A DNA stretch of 55,199 nucleotides from contig NCEF01000011.1 of the NCBI GenBank assembly GCA_002280565.1, forward strand, positions 1-55,199, read 5' to 3'. Source of the DNA: Sphingomonas sp. 32-66-10. Lineage in GTDB: Bacteria; Pseudomonadota; Alphaproteobacteria; Sphingomonadales; Sphingomonadaceae. The notes beneath the pieces are model-generated. The model did no database searches. It was not told the origin of the DNA and saw nothing but the letters and a program-made list of their open reading frames with translations. This document shows, piece after piece, positions 45,241 through 53,374 of this stretch; the first letter of the stretch is position 1; each line of letters starts with the position of its first letter. The position numbers and the translations under genes were made by a program.

Positions 45241-45800
45241 CAACCCTGCTGCGTGATGCGCAGCGCCCAGCGGTCGTAGCCGAGTTCCTCGACCCGGGTA
45301 AGCAGCGTTTGGAGCAGCGCCGGGTCGGGCCGGGGATCGCGGGCAAGGAGCCAGAGGTAGCGGCCCGACGGCTCGCCGACGATCGACCAATCGTAGTCGT
45401 CGCCATGGTCGAGCACCCAGTAATCGCCGGTGTAGAGCGGGCCGAAGAACGAGACCTTGAGCTTGGCGTTCGTATCTTCGTCGGCGACGATCGCGGTGCC
45501 TTCGCTGACGTCGCGTTCGGTTTCGCCGGTGCGGATGCCGCTGTTGACAATGCTGACCTTGCCGTTCGGCTCGAGGCCATAGTCGGCGGTGACCGAATCC
45601 ATCCCCTTCTGAAAGCGGTTCTCGTGCCGGGCGAGTTCGTACCAGGTTCCGGCGTACCGCGTCAGGTCGACCGGCTTGGCCGGCTCCGGCACCTTCGGAT
45701 TGATCACCGGCGGGCGCGTCGCGCGGGAGTAGAGGAACAGGCCACCAATGGTGGCAGCGGCGACGCCGGCGGCGATCTTGATCGCGGTGGATTGCTTCAT
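45240..45800 (-). CDS. Lipocalin family protein (Blc-like)
   Basis: 186 residues with a membrane anchor (IKIAAGVAAATIGGLFLYSR) and the lipocalin first strand DLTRYAGTWYELARHENRFQ (GxW motif), then FFGPLYTGDYWVLDHGDDYD and YLWLLARDPRPD near the end. Bacterial Blc-type lipocalins bind lysophospholipids or fatty acids at the envelope. No lipobox Cys is visible, so it is probably held by the N-terminal helix. Confidence 0.92.
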   Translation of the reverse strand: MKQSTAIKIAAGVAAATIGGLFLYSRATRPPVINPKVPEPAKPVDLTRYAGTWYELARHENRFQKGMDSVTADYGLEPNGKVSIVNSGIRTGETERDVSEGTAIVADEDTNAKLKVSFFGPLYTGDYWVLDHGDDYDWSIVGEPSGRYLWLLARDPRPDPALLQTLLTRVEELGYDRWALRITQQG

Positions 45801-45849
45801 GGGGCGATCATGCTTCGGTCGCGTTCAAAAGGATAGAGGTGCCGGACAG

Positions 45850-46761
45850 TCAGCGTTCAGTGAGGAGTCGCAGCCCGACCGCGCTGATTTCATCCCACCA
45901 GGCAAGCCGAGCGCGCCATGGCGCGGGAATGGCCCCGGCCCCGTAGACTGCGCCAGCAAGCTGCCCGGTGATCGCCGCGACGGTATCGGCGTCATCCCCA
46001 AGATTCGCGGCGAGCAGCACCGCCTCGTCGAAGCCATCGGAGTTGCCGACGCACCATAACGCAGCCTCGAGGCTGTGAACGACATAGCCGCTCGAGCTGA
46101 TCTGTGATCGCGCCTTTTCCTGCCAAGCGCCGCCGAATATCTCCGCCACGGCACGGGGGGCATCGACCTGTTGCGGCGCGAGTAGCGTGGCCTTCGGTTC
46201 GCCACGGATTGCCCGGACGAGCAGCGCGGCGAAACCTTCGCATGCGGCGAGGCATTCATCTGCGCCGTGGGTCAGGCGGCTCTGATCTCGGGCGACCCGA
46301 GCGACCAGCGCGGCGTCACGATCCCAGCCCCACAGCGCGACCGGTGAAAGGCGCATGAGCGATCCATTGCCGGAGCTGCGTGAATGGGTCGGCCCGGAAA
46401 AGGGCTCGCCCGTTTCTTCAGCAACCTCGATCGCGGTCCGCGTGGTGATGCCGATGTCGAAACAGGTTCCGGTGCAGCTATGTGCGCCCCAGCGGTACCA
46501 GTTCACGAAGCGATTCATGCACGCCTGCGGATAGAACTGGTCATGCCTTACGAGCGTCTCCGCCAGCGCGAGCGCCATCGCGGTGTCGTCGGTCCATTGG
46601 CCGGGTTCCAAAGAAAACGGGCCGCCGCCAACCATATCGGTCAGCGGCGGCCCGGAATCGCGTGCGGAGAACTCAAGCGTCGTGCCCAGCGCGTCACCAA
46701 CAGCGAGTCCAAGCAATGCGCCCAGACCGCGGTCGATCGTCGCTGAGTCCGGCCCGATCAC
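45850..46761 (-). CDS. ADP-ribosylglycohydrolase (DraG family)
   Basis: 303 residues with the di-Mg site: LGLAVGDALGTTLEFSAR, the signature EPGQWTDDTAMALALAETL, GNGSLMRLSP, and the C-terminal NLGDDADTVAAITGQLAG. DraG-family enzymes remove ADP-ribose from arginine or other acceptors, or cleave related nucleosides. No nitrogenase or DraT gene is near, so the target is unknown. Overlaps the alpha/beta hydrolase gene by four bases (ATGA). Confidence 0.93.
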   Translation of the reverse strand: MIGPDSATIDRGLGALLGLAVGDALGTTLEFSARDSGPPLTDMVGGGPFSLEPGQWTDDTAMALALAETLVRHDQFYPQACMNRFVNWYRWGAHSCTGTCFDIGITTRTAIEVAEETGEPFSGPTHSRSSGNGSLMRLSPVALWGWDRDAALVARVARDQSRLTHGADECLAACEGFAALLVRAIRGEPKATLLAPQQVDAPRAVAEIFGGAWQEKARSQISSSGYVVHSLEAALWCVGNSDGFDEAVLLAANLGDDADTVAAITGQLAGAVYGAGAIPAPWRARLAWWDEISAVGLRLLTER

Positions 46762-47414
46762 CGGATCGGCGAATTGGGGTCGAGGCGCATGTCGAGATAA
46801 TTGTCCACGCTGCGCATCAGCTGGTCCATTTCATGTTCGAAGAAATGGTTGGCGTGGGGAATCGTGTCGTGGTGGATGGTGATGTGCTTTTGCGTGCGCA
46901 GCTTGTCGACCAGCTTCTGCACCGCGTTCGGCGTCACCACTTCGTCACCCTCACCCTGGATGATGATGCCCGAGCTGGGGCAGGGGGCGAGGAAGGTGAA
47001 GTCGTACATGTTGGCGGGCGGCGCGACGGAGATGAAGCCGCGGATTTCCGGGCGGCGCATCAGCAGCTGCATGCCGATCCACGCGCCGAAGCTGACGCCG
47101 GCGATCCAGGTGGTCGAGGCTTCGGGGTGGAAGCTCTGCACCCAGTCGAGCGCCGACGCGGCGTCGCTCAGCTCGCCGATGCCGTTGTCGAACGTCCCCT
47201 GGCTCTTGCCGACGCCGCGGAAGTTGAAGCGCAACGTCGCGAAGCCGCGGCGCTGGAAGGTCTTGTAGAGCTCCTGCACGATGCGGTTGTTCATCGTGCC
47301 GCCGGCATTGGGATGCGGATGCAGGATCATCGCGACCGGTGCGCGGGGACGGGGGGCGGGGGCGAAACGCCCTTCGAGGCGGCCTTCGGGACCGGGAATG
47401 ATGACTTCGGGCAA
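46758..47414 (-). CDS. Alpha/beta hydrolase
   Basis: 218 residues with MILHPHPNAGGTMNN, RFNFRGVGKSQG, the nucleophile elbow GVSFGAWIG, the acid in IIQGEGDEVVTP and the catalytic His in IPHANHFFEHEM: the YP_1/dienelactone-hydrolase-like group. Substrate unknown. TTG start (47412-47414). It is divergent from a cysteine desulfurase gene and coupled to the ADP-ribosylglycohydrolase. Neighbourhood with Fe-S genes is common in Alphaproteobacteria. Confidence 0.92.
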   Translation of the reverse strand: MPEVIIPGPEGRLEGRFAPAPRPRAPVAMILHPHPNAGGTMNNRIVQELYKTFQRRGFATLRFNFRGVGKSQGTFDNGIGELSDAASALDWVQSFHPEASTTWIAGVSFGAWIGMQLLMRRPEIRGFISVAPPANMYDFTFLAPCPSSGIIIQGEGDEVVTPNAVQKLVDKLRTQKHITIHHDTIPHANHFFEHEMDQLMRSVDNYLDMRLDPNSPIR

Positions 47415-47507
47415 AGTGGACCTGCTCTATGATGGGCGCGCGGTAGCGCGGAAACGGGTGCAGGCTATATAGACTTCACGCCCCGACAAGCAATTGGAAC
47501 GATTCTC

Positions 47508-48569
47508 CTGACCGACCGCATCTATCTGGACCATGCCGCGACCACGCCGATGCTGCCCGAGGCACGGGCTGCGGTGACTGAAGGCATGGCGCATTGGGCC
47601 AATCCGTCCTCGCCGCATGCCGAGGGGCGCGCGGCGCGTGCTGCGCTGGAAGGCGCGCGGCGCGCGGTGGCCGGCGCCTATGGCTGGCCGCACGAGCTGA
47701 TCTTTACTAGCGGGGCGAGCGAGGCGCTGCACATCGCGCTGCGGCGGAGCATGGCGCGGGCGACGCTGATCACGGCGGTCGAGCATGATGCGGTGCTGCG
47801 GCTGGCGGAGGGCGTGCGGACGCTGCCGGTCGATGCGCAGGGCATACTCGACCGCGACGCACTGAAGGGGGCGGTCGGGTCGGACACGGCATTGTGCGTG
47901 CAATGGGCGAACAGCGAGACGGGGGTGCGCCAGCCGATCGCCGAGATTGCCGAGATCGTCCATGCGGCGGGCGGGACGCTGATCGTCGATGCGGCGCAGA
48001 TGCCGGCCGGCGCCGATCCCGCGATCAAACAGGCCGATCTGGTGGTGGTGTCGGCGCACAAGCGCGGCGGGCCGCCTGGCATGGGCGCGCTGCTGGTGCG
48101 GGACTTTGGCAAGCTGATCCCGACCGGGGGGCAGGAAAAGGGCTATCGCGCGGGGACGGAGAATCTCCCCGGCGCTTTGGGCTATGCCGCCGCGCTGGCG
48201 GTTCCGGAGGATTTGGGCGCGATGGCGCGGCTGCGTGCGCGGCTGGAGGCAGCACTGCCCGGCGTCGAGGTGGTCGGGGCGGCGAGTCCGCGCAGCCCGT
48301 TGATCGGCGCGTATCGCATGCCGGGCGTGTCGTCGGCGGCGCAGCTGATCCGGTTCGATCTCGCCGGGATTTCGGTGTCGGCGGGCAGCGCGTGCGCGTC
48401 GGGCAGTCTGCGCCCCAGCCATGTGCTGACCGCGATGGGCTGGGACGAACCGGCGCTGCGCGAAGTGGTGCGGGTGAGCTTTGGGCGCGGGACGAGCGAG
48501 GCTGACGTCGATGCGTTCGCGGCGTTGTGGCGCACGGTCGCCGAGGAAGCGCGGGCGCGGGCGGCATGA
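47508..48569 (+). CDS. Cysteine desulfurase (NifS/IscS-like), first copy
   Basis: About 353 residues. IYLDHAATTPMLPEARAAV at the N-terminus, FTSGASEALHIALRR, PLP lysine in VVSAHKRGGPPG, and the active-site loop SVSAGSACASGSLRPSHVL. The conserved N-terminus (TDRIYLDHAATTP) precedes the first ATG (47550), and the expected initiator position is a CTG at 47508; an ATT at 47502 is another option. If ATG 47550 is used, ~14 conserved residues are lost. It supplies sulfur for Fe-S clusters. The ATGA overlap couples it to a second desulfurase. Confidence 0.88.
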   Translation: MTDRIYLDHAATTPMLPEARAAVTEGMAHWANPSSPHAEGRAARAALEGARRAVAGAYGWPHELIFTSGASEALHIALRRSMARATLITAVEHDAVLRLAEGVRTLPVDAQGILDRDALKGAVGSDTALCVQWANSETGVRQPIAEIAEIVHAAGGTLIVDAAQMPAGADPAIKQADLVVVSAHKRGGPPGMGALLVRDFGKLIPTGGQEKGYRAGTENLPGALGYAAALAVPEDLGAMARLRARLEAALPGVEVVGAASPRSPLIGAYRMPGVSSAAQLIRFDLAGISVSAGSACASGSLRPSHVLTAMGWDEPALREVVRVSFGRGTSEADVDAFAALWRTVAEEARARAA

Positions 48570-49660
48570 TCTATCTCGATTATCAGGCAACGACGCCCTT
48601 GGCACCCGAGGCATTGGCCGCAATGGCACCGTGGATGACGGAGAATTTCGCCAATCCGCATTCGGCCCATGCGGCCGGGCGCAAGGCGAAGGCAGCGGTC
48701 GAGGTGGCGCGGGAGCAGGTCGCGGGGCTGATGCCCGCTGGCGGGACGGTGAGCTTTACGAGTGGCGCGACCGAGGCGCTGAACTGGGCGATCAAGGGTA
48801 GCAGCGGCGGGATCGTAACGATCGCGACCGAGCATGCCGCCGTGCTCGACACGGTGGCGGCAGAGGCGCGGCGCGGGCGGGACGTGACGGTGCTGCCGGT
48901 CGGGCCGGAGGGGCTGGTCGATATCAATGCCGCGCGGGCGGCGATCGGGCCGGGGACGGGGCTGGTCGCGGCGATGCTGGTCAATAACGAGGTCGGGGTG
49001 ATCCAGCCGGTCGAGGCGCTGGCGGAGCTGGCCAAGGCGGCGGGCGCGCTGATGCTGACCGACGCGGTGCAGGGATTTGGCCGCGTGGCGATCCCCGACG
49101 GCGTCGATCTGGTCGCGGTGTCGGCGCACAAGGTGCATGGCCCGAAGGGCGTCGGGGCATTGTGGGTGCGCGAGGGCGTGACGTTGGAGCCTTTGATGCA
49201 CGGCGGCGGGCAGGAGCCGGGGGGACGATCGGGGACGTTGTCGCCCGCCTTGTGCGCCGGGTTTGGCGCGGCGGCGGCGCTGACCAAGCAGCGCTTCGGC
49301 GCGGATCGCGCGCATGCGGCGCAGCTGTTTCGCGCGGGGTTTCAGGCGCTGGGCAGCGCGGGCTGGACGCTCAACGGGTCGAAGGATGAGCGCTATCCCG
49401 GCAATCTCAACCTGTTTTATCCGGGGCTGGACGTGGCGCGGCTGATGTCCGAGCTGCGCGATATCGCGTTTTCGGCCGGGTCGGCCTGTGCCAGCGGATC
49501 GGGGCGGCCGAGCCATGTGTTGCAGGCTTTGGGCCTGAGCGATGCCGAGGCGCGGTCGAGCATCCGGCTGGGCTTTGGCCGCTACACCAATGAGGAGGAA
49601 CTGTTGGACGCCATCCAGCGCATCGACGCCGCCGCCCGCGCGCAGCGGATCGCCGCATGA
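48566..49660 (+). CDS. Cysteine desulfurase (NifS/IscS-like), second copy
   Basis: 364 residues: MIYLDYQATTPLAPEALAAM, FTSGATEALNWAIKG, PLP lysine in VAVSAHKVHGPKGVG, GGGQEPGGRSGT and the active-site Cys in FSAGSACASGSGRPSHVLQ. Similar to its neighbour but clearly diverged (its PLP loop is HKVHGPKG versus HKRGGPPG), so an old duplication. Overlaps the first copy and the ferredoxin gene by four bases on each side. Likely acts in Fe-S or thio-cofactor sulfur supply. Confidence 0.95.
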   Translation: MIYLDYQATTPLAPEALAAMAPWMTENFANPHSAHAAGRKAKAAVEVAREQVAGLMPAGGTVSFTSGATEALNWAIKGSSGGIVTIATEHAAVLDTVAAEARRGRDVTVLPVGPEGLVDINAARAAIGPGTGLVAAMLVNNEVGVIQPVEALAELAKAAGALMLTDAVQGFGRVAIPDGVDLVAVSAHKVHGPKGVGALWVREGVTLEPLMHGGGQEPGGRSGTLSPALCAGFGAAAALTKQRFGADRAHAAQLFRAGFQALGSAGWTLNGSKDERYPGNLNLFYPGLDVARLMSELRDIAFSAGSACASGSGRPSHVLQALGLSDAEARSSIRLGFGRYTNEEELLDAIQRIDAAARAQRIAA

Positions 49661-49992
49661 TCAAGGTGCGGTTCCTGACGCCCGACGGCGATCTGGCCGT
49701 CGAAGCCGAGGCTGCACCGGGCGACCGGTTGCTCGAGGTCGGCCAGGCGCGCGGCATGCCGCTGGAGGGGACGTGCGAGGGGCAGATGGCCTGCTCCACC
49801 TGTCACGTCATCGTCGCGGCGGCGGATTTCGCGCGGCTGCCGCGTGCCAGCGAGGAGGAAGAGGATATGCTCGACCTTGCCGTCGGGGCGACGCGGACCA
49901 GCCGCCTGTCGTGCCAGATCGTGCTGACGCCGGAGCTGGACGGGCTGACGGTCAGCCTGCCTTCAGAACATCGTGATATGCAGGGACGATGA
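49657..49992 (+). CDS. [2Fe-2S] ferredoxin (adrenodoxin type)
   Basis: 111 residues with cluster ligands in GTCEGQMACSTCHVIV (Cx5CxxC) and the fourth Cys in SRLSCQIVLTPELDG, the pattern of ISC-type vertebrate-like ferredoxins. It supplies electrons for Fe-S assembly, which fits the adjoining desulfurases. Overlaps the beta-lactamase ATG by four bases. Confidence 0.95.
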   Translation: MIKVRFLTPDGDLAVEAEAAPGDRLLEVGQARGMPLEGTCEGQMACSTCHVIVAAADFARLPRASEEEEDMLDLAVGATRTSRLSCQIVLTPELDGLTVSLPSEHRDMQGR

Positions 49993-50846
49993 TGATGACG
50001 ACTCGCCGCACCGTGATTGTGGGCGCCAGCGCGCTCGCTGCCTTGCCAGCCTTTGCGCAAAAGATCGGGCCGTTCGACCGCATCCGTGCCGAGACCGGGG
50101 GGCGGCTGGGCGTTGCGGTGTATGACAGCGGCACCGGGCGACGCTTTTCGGACGGGGCCGAGGCGCGCTTTGCGATGTGCTCGACGTTCAAAATGCCGCT
50201 GGTCGCCGCAGTGCTGGCGCGGGTGGATCGCGGCGAGCTGAACCTCGCGAACGAGATTCGCTTCGGTGAGGCTGACCTGCTCGATTACGCGCCGGTGGTG
50301 AAGGCGAACCTGGCCAAGGGCGCGATGTCGATCGACGCCTTGTGCGAAGCCGCCGTGGTGATGAGCGACAATAGCGCGGCGAACCTGTTGTTCGGGCAGA
50401 TCGCCGGGCCGCGTGGGTTGACCAAGTTCATCCGCGACGCGGGCGACAAGCTGACCCGGTCGGACCGTGACGAGCCGTCGCTCAACAATGTCCGCAATGG
50501 CGAGGTGCGCGACACGACGACGCCCGATGCGATGCTGTGGCTGATGAACCGGTTGCTGCTCGGTGATGTGCTGACGCCGGCGTCGCGGGCAAAGCTGATT
50601 GGCTGGATGGAGGCTTCGCCCACCGGCAAGGCGCGGCTGCGCGCCGGGCTGCCCAAGGACTGGCGCGTCGGCGACAAGACCGGGACGAGCGGCGAGGGCT
50701 ATTTCAACACCATCGCGATCGCGACGCCGCCGGGGCGCAAGCCGATCCTGATCGCCTGTTACCTCGACGCGCCGGGGCTGGAGTCGGCGAAGGCGAATGC
50801 CGCGCATGCGAAGGTGGGGGAGCTGGTCGGGGCGCTGTTCGGGTGA
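49989..50846 (+). CDS. bla: Class A serine beta-lactamase
   Basis: 285 residues with an Arg-Arg N-terminus (MTTRRTVIVGASALAALPA) and cleavage near AFA-Q. Ambler class A motifs are complete: S70xxK in CSTFKMPL, SDN in MSDNSAANLL, the omega-loop Glu in RDEPSLNN (ExxxN), and KTG in GDKTGTSGEG. Cys69 is present but no Cys238, so the carbapenemase-type disulfide is absent. It should hydrolyse penicillins; wider activity cannot be read. Translationally coupled to the ferredoxin gene, so it shares the Fe-S operon's transcript. Confidence 0.95.
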   Translation: MMMTTRRTVIVGASALAALPAFAQKIGPFDRIRAETGGRLGVAVYDSGTGRRFSDGAEARFAMCSTFKMPLVAAVLARVDRGELNLANEIRFGEADLLDYAPVVKANLAKGAMSIDALCEAAVVMSDNSAANLLFGQIAGPRGLTKFIRDAGDKLTRSDRDEPSLNNVRNGEVRDTTTPDAMLWLMNRLLLGDVLTPASRAKLIGWMEASPTGKARLRAGLPKDWRVGDKTGTSGEGYFNTIAIATPPGRKPILIACYLDAPGLESAKANAAHAKVGELVGALFG

Positions 50847-50881
50847 TTGACAGCGCGGTCGGCAGGGGGGACATTGCAGCC

Positions 50882-51133
50882 ATGATCGAAATGCGGATTT
50901 CCTTGCCGGAGGATATGAAGCCGCTGGTTGACGCGCGCATCCGCGACGGGCTGTATGCCGATATCAGCGACTATGTCCGCGATCTGATCCGGTCGGATCT
51001 GAGTGTACAGGGTGAAGGCGAGCCGAGCACCGAACTGATCGCTGCGCTCGAAGAGGGCGAGGCGAGTGGGTTGAGCGATAAGACGTTCGACCAGATCGTC
51101 GCCGAGGAACGCGCGCGATTTCGCTCGAGCTGA
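50882..51133 (+). CDS. parD: ParD-like antitoxin
   Basis: 83 residues: an RHH DNA-binding fold (MRISLPEDMKPLVDARIRDG, then ISDYVRDLIRSDL) and a C-terminal arm (TFDQIVAEERARFRSS) that would wrap the toxin. It neutralises ParE and represses its own operon. ATG 50882 begins the family N-terminus, 36 bases after the bla stop. It overlaps the toxin gene. Confidence 0.9.
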   Translation: MIEMRISLPEDMKPLVDARIRDGLYADISDYVRDLIRSDLSVQGEGEPSTELIAALEEGEASGLSDKTFDQIVAEERARFRSS

Positions 51134-51414
51134 AATTCGCCAAACGCGCTGAGGACGACCTTCAGCAAATCTGGCGCTACTCAGCGATCGAATGGGGCGT
51201 CGAGCAGGCCGATGCCTATATCACTGGGATGCGTGCGCGATGCATGCTGCTGTGTGACAACCCCGCACTTGGTCCCGAGCGCTTCTATGGACGACGGGCG
51301 TTACGCCGCTGGCCAGCGGGTTCGCACATTCTCTATTATCGTATCGAGGGGCGGCGGGTTCGCGTTGTTCGCATCCTTCATTCGGCAATGGACCCGCGTC
51401 GCCACCTCAGCTGA
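51118..51414 (+). CDS. parE: ParE-family toxin with non-canonical start
   Basis: About 98 residues: ELKFAKRAEDDLQQIWRYSA, EWGVEQADAYI, the basic core RALRRWPAGSHILYYRIEG and the C-terminal VRVVRILHSAMDPRRHLS, a complete RelE/ParE fold. No ATG, GTG or TTG lies upstream of the conserved N-terminus. The likely start is ATT at 51118, placed 8 bases after GAGGAA within parD. ParE toxins inhibit gyrase. If initiation really is at ATT, toxin yield would be low; a base error is the alternative. Confidence 0.8.
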   Translation: MSLELKFAKRAEDDLQQIWRYSAIEWGVEQADAYITGMRARCMLLCDNPALGPERFYGRRALRRWPAGSHILYYRIEGRRVRVVRILHSAMDPRRHLS

Positions 51415-51418
51415 CCGC

Positions 51419-51889
51419 TCACCACAATTGCGGTTTGGCGACCATCAACCAGAAGACCGCCGTCAGGCCGAGAAATGCGGGCCAGCCGAGGATGAACCAC
51501 AGCCGCATCGCGCGGCGATAGTCCGGGCCCAGCGGCTGGCCGCTGGCGAGCGCGGCGCGGGCGAGGTCGCGGGCACGGATCTGCAGGCCGACCACCGGCA
51601 CCCAGCAGGCGAAGGCGAGCAGATAGAGCGCGACGCTGGCCAGTACCCAGCTTTCGGTCAGCGATTTGCCGAGCAGATGGAGCAGGATCAGGCCGCTGAC
51701 CGGCTGAACCACGCCGCTGGTGCCGGTGAAGATCCAGTCGGCCCGCACCACCATCGTGCCGACGCTGGCAATCGTCGCCGGATCGCCGCTGCGATGCGCG
51801 TTCCACAGATACCAGGCGGTGCCTGCGCCGAAGCCGAACAGCACGGTGGAGCTGAGGATATGCACCCATTTGACCAGCAGATAGGTTAT
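51419..51889 (-). CDS. DUF2269 family membrane protein
   Basis: About 156 residues, four membrane helices: TYLLVKWVHILSSTVLFGFG, ADWIFTGTSGVVQPVSGLIL, ASVALYLLAFACWVPVVG and LWFILGWPAFLGLTAVFWLM. Family function unknown, often next to SDR-DoxX genes as here. The conserved start ITYLLVKW begins at an ATA (51887-51889) with GGAGA six bases upstream; no standard start exists. The frame is open far upstream but as shadow of the SDR gene. Confidence 0.75.
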   Translation of the reverse strand: MTYLLVKWVHILSSTVLFGFGAGTAWYLWNAHRSGDPATIASVGTMVVRADWIFTGTSGVVQPVSGLILLHLLGKSLTESWVLASVALYLLAFACWVPVVGLQIRARDLARAALASGQPLGPDYRRAMRLWFILGWPAFLGLTAVFWLMVAKPQLW

Positions 51890-53165
51890 CGTCGGTCTCC
51901 AATGGCGCCATGGACGAGGATCAGCAGCAGGATCGGGAGGTTCTTGAGCAGCGGTCCGAGCGGATCGGTCCAGAGTGCGGGCAGGCCGAGGGTCAGGACC
52001 AGCGTGTATCCGGCGACCACTGCGAGCTGGACTGCGGTCGCGGTGCGCGCGGTGCGGTCGCGCAGGACAAGCGCGGCGATGGCGAGGTCGAGCAGGGCGG
52101 TGCCGATCTGGAGCGGGAGTGCGGCACCCTCGGGCGCGCCGATTGCGGCGAGCCACGCGAGCGTCTGCGCGCGCCCCGCGAACAGGCCGAGCAGCGCCGA
52201 GGCGAGCCACAGCAGCGCGAGGCCCCAGCGGATCGCGGGGGCGAGGAAGAACAGGCGCGCGTGCCAGCGGTCCTGCACCCCGGCGGCGCGGTCGCGCATC
52301 GCCTGGCCACGCTGCGCGGGCGGAAGCCGACCGCCCGGGCGAAGGCGGCACCGTCGGCGGCGTTCCCCGCGACGAGCTGGGTCAGGCTGTTGGTCGAGAC
52401 CGGGCCGGACCCGGCAAGGTCGCCGATCCGTCCGAGCGCGCGCATGACCGGCATCGGCACGCGGACGAAGCGGCTGGGGCCGAGGCCGAGCCAGGTGCGG
52501 TAGCGCGTCATCAACTCGCGCAGGCTGAGCGTTTCCGGCCCGGCGGGTTCAAAGCTCTGGGCGACAAACCACAGATCCTCGCACGCCAGGCGCACCGAGC
52601 GGGCGAGATCGTCGGCGTGGATCGGCGACAAGGCGAAGTCGCCCTCGCCCGGAAGCGGCTGAGCCAAGGGCAGGGCGGCGAGGCCGCGCAGAAGCGAGGT
52701 GCCGCCATAGCTGCCCTCCGCGATCACTAGCGAGGGGCGGAAGATCGTCCAGCGCAGGCCCGAGTCGCGCAGCGCCGCCTCGCCCGCCAGCTTGGTCGCG
52801 GCATAGTCGGTCGCGACATCGGGCCGCGCGCTGACGGCGGAAATCAGGATGACGCGGCGGACTTCCGCCCGCTTGCACGCGGCGTGGAGCGCGTGCGGCA
52901 TGTCGACATGGACCGCCTGCATCTCCGGCCCGCGCAGCACGCCGGCGGCGTTGACCACGCAGTCGATGCCGGACAGATGCGTGCGCCAGCCTTCAGGATC
53001 GGTAGCGCGGGCGAGGTCGATCGCGACCCACTCCGCGCCCGGCTCGGCCTCGCGCAGCCGCGTCACGTCGCGCGCGACCGCGCGCACCTGATGCCCGCTC
53101 GCCAGCAATTCGGACAGGATATGCCGGCCGATGAACCCCCCGGCGCCCAGCAACAAAATGCGCAT
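51886..53165 (-). pseudogene. SDR/NmrA-type oxidoreductase with DoxX-like C-terminus, frameshifted
   Basis: The first ~285 residues (from 53165) are an atypical SDR: MRILLLGAGGFIGRHILSEL (NAD motif), VARDVTRLREAEP, VNAAGVLRG, DYAATKLAGEAAL (YxxxK) and SLVIAEGSYGG. After FRPRSV (~52310) the frame loses homology, while the DoxX-like helix bundle (AGVQDRWHARLFFLAPAIRW) continues in another frame to 51886, ending VHGAIGDRR. One missing C in GGCC(C)AGG at ~52303-52307 would restore SVAQAMRDRAAG, so one base was lost. Homologs are single polypeptides. Confidence 0.8.
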
Positions 53166-53201
53166 CGTGCAGCGGCTTAGCAGCGCGATGCGGCGGAGTC
53201 A

Positions 53202-53230
53202 TTGCAATCGCGCGATAGTCGGCCTATCTG
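53202..53230 (+). promoter_or_regulatory. Promoter of the SRP RNA gene
   Basis: TTGCAA (53202-53207), exactly 17 bases, TATCTG (53225-53230); the expected RNA start is six bases later at ~53236. Confidence 0.7.
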
Positions 53231-53235
53231 CGCCG

Positions 53236-53330
53236 CGGGAGTCGGGCGGACGATGCCGTCGCCAACCCGGTCAGATCCGGAAGGAAGCAGCCGTAACGAT
53301 TTTCGTGTCGGGTCGTCCCGGCTCCCACCT
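53236..53330 (+). ncRNA. ffs: Signal recognition particle RNA (4.5S, small bacterial type)
   Basis: The SRP54-binding core is present: CCCGGTCAGATCCGGAAGG then AAGCAGCCGTAACG at 53266-53300. The ends close by GGGAGTCGGGCGGACGA with TCGTCCCGGCTCCC. Length ~95 bases. SRP RNA with Ffh targets membrane proteins to SecYEG. Its place just before dnaX is conserved. The exact ends are estimated from base-pairing. Confidence 0.9.
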
Positions 53331-53374
53331 TCCCCACATGACGCGCGCCGCATGACCCGCTAGGGTCCTTCGCA

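Noticed and set aside
50150-50720. Beta-lactamase as a carbapenemase
   Set aside because: Cys69 is present but the partner Cys238 is absent (KTGTSGEG), so the carbapenemase disulfide cannot form.
53221-53374. Short open frames on both strands around the SRP RNA
   Set aside because: They overlap the SRP RNA core and have no homology or RBS.
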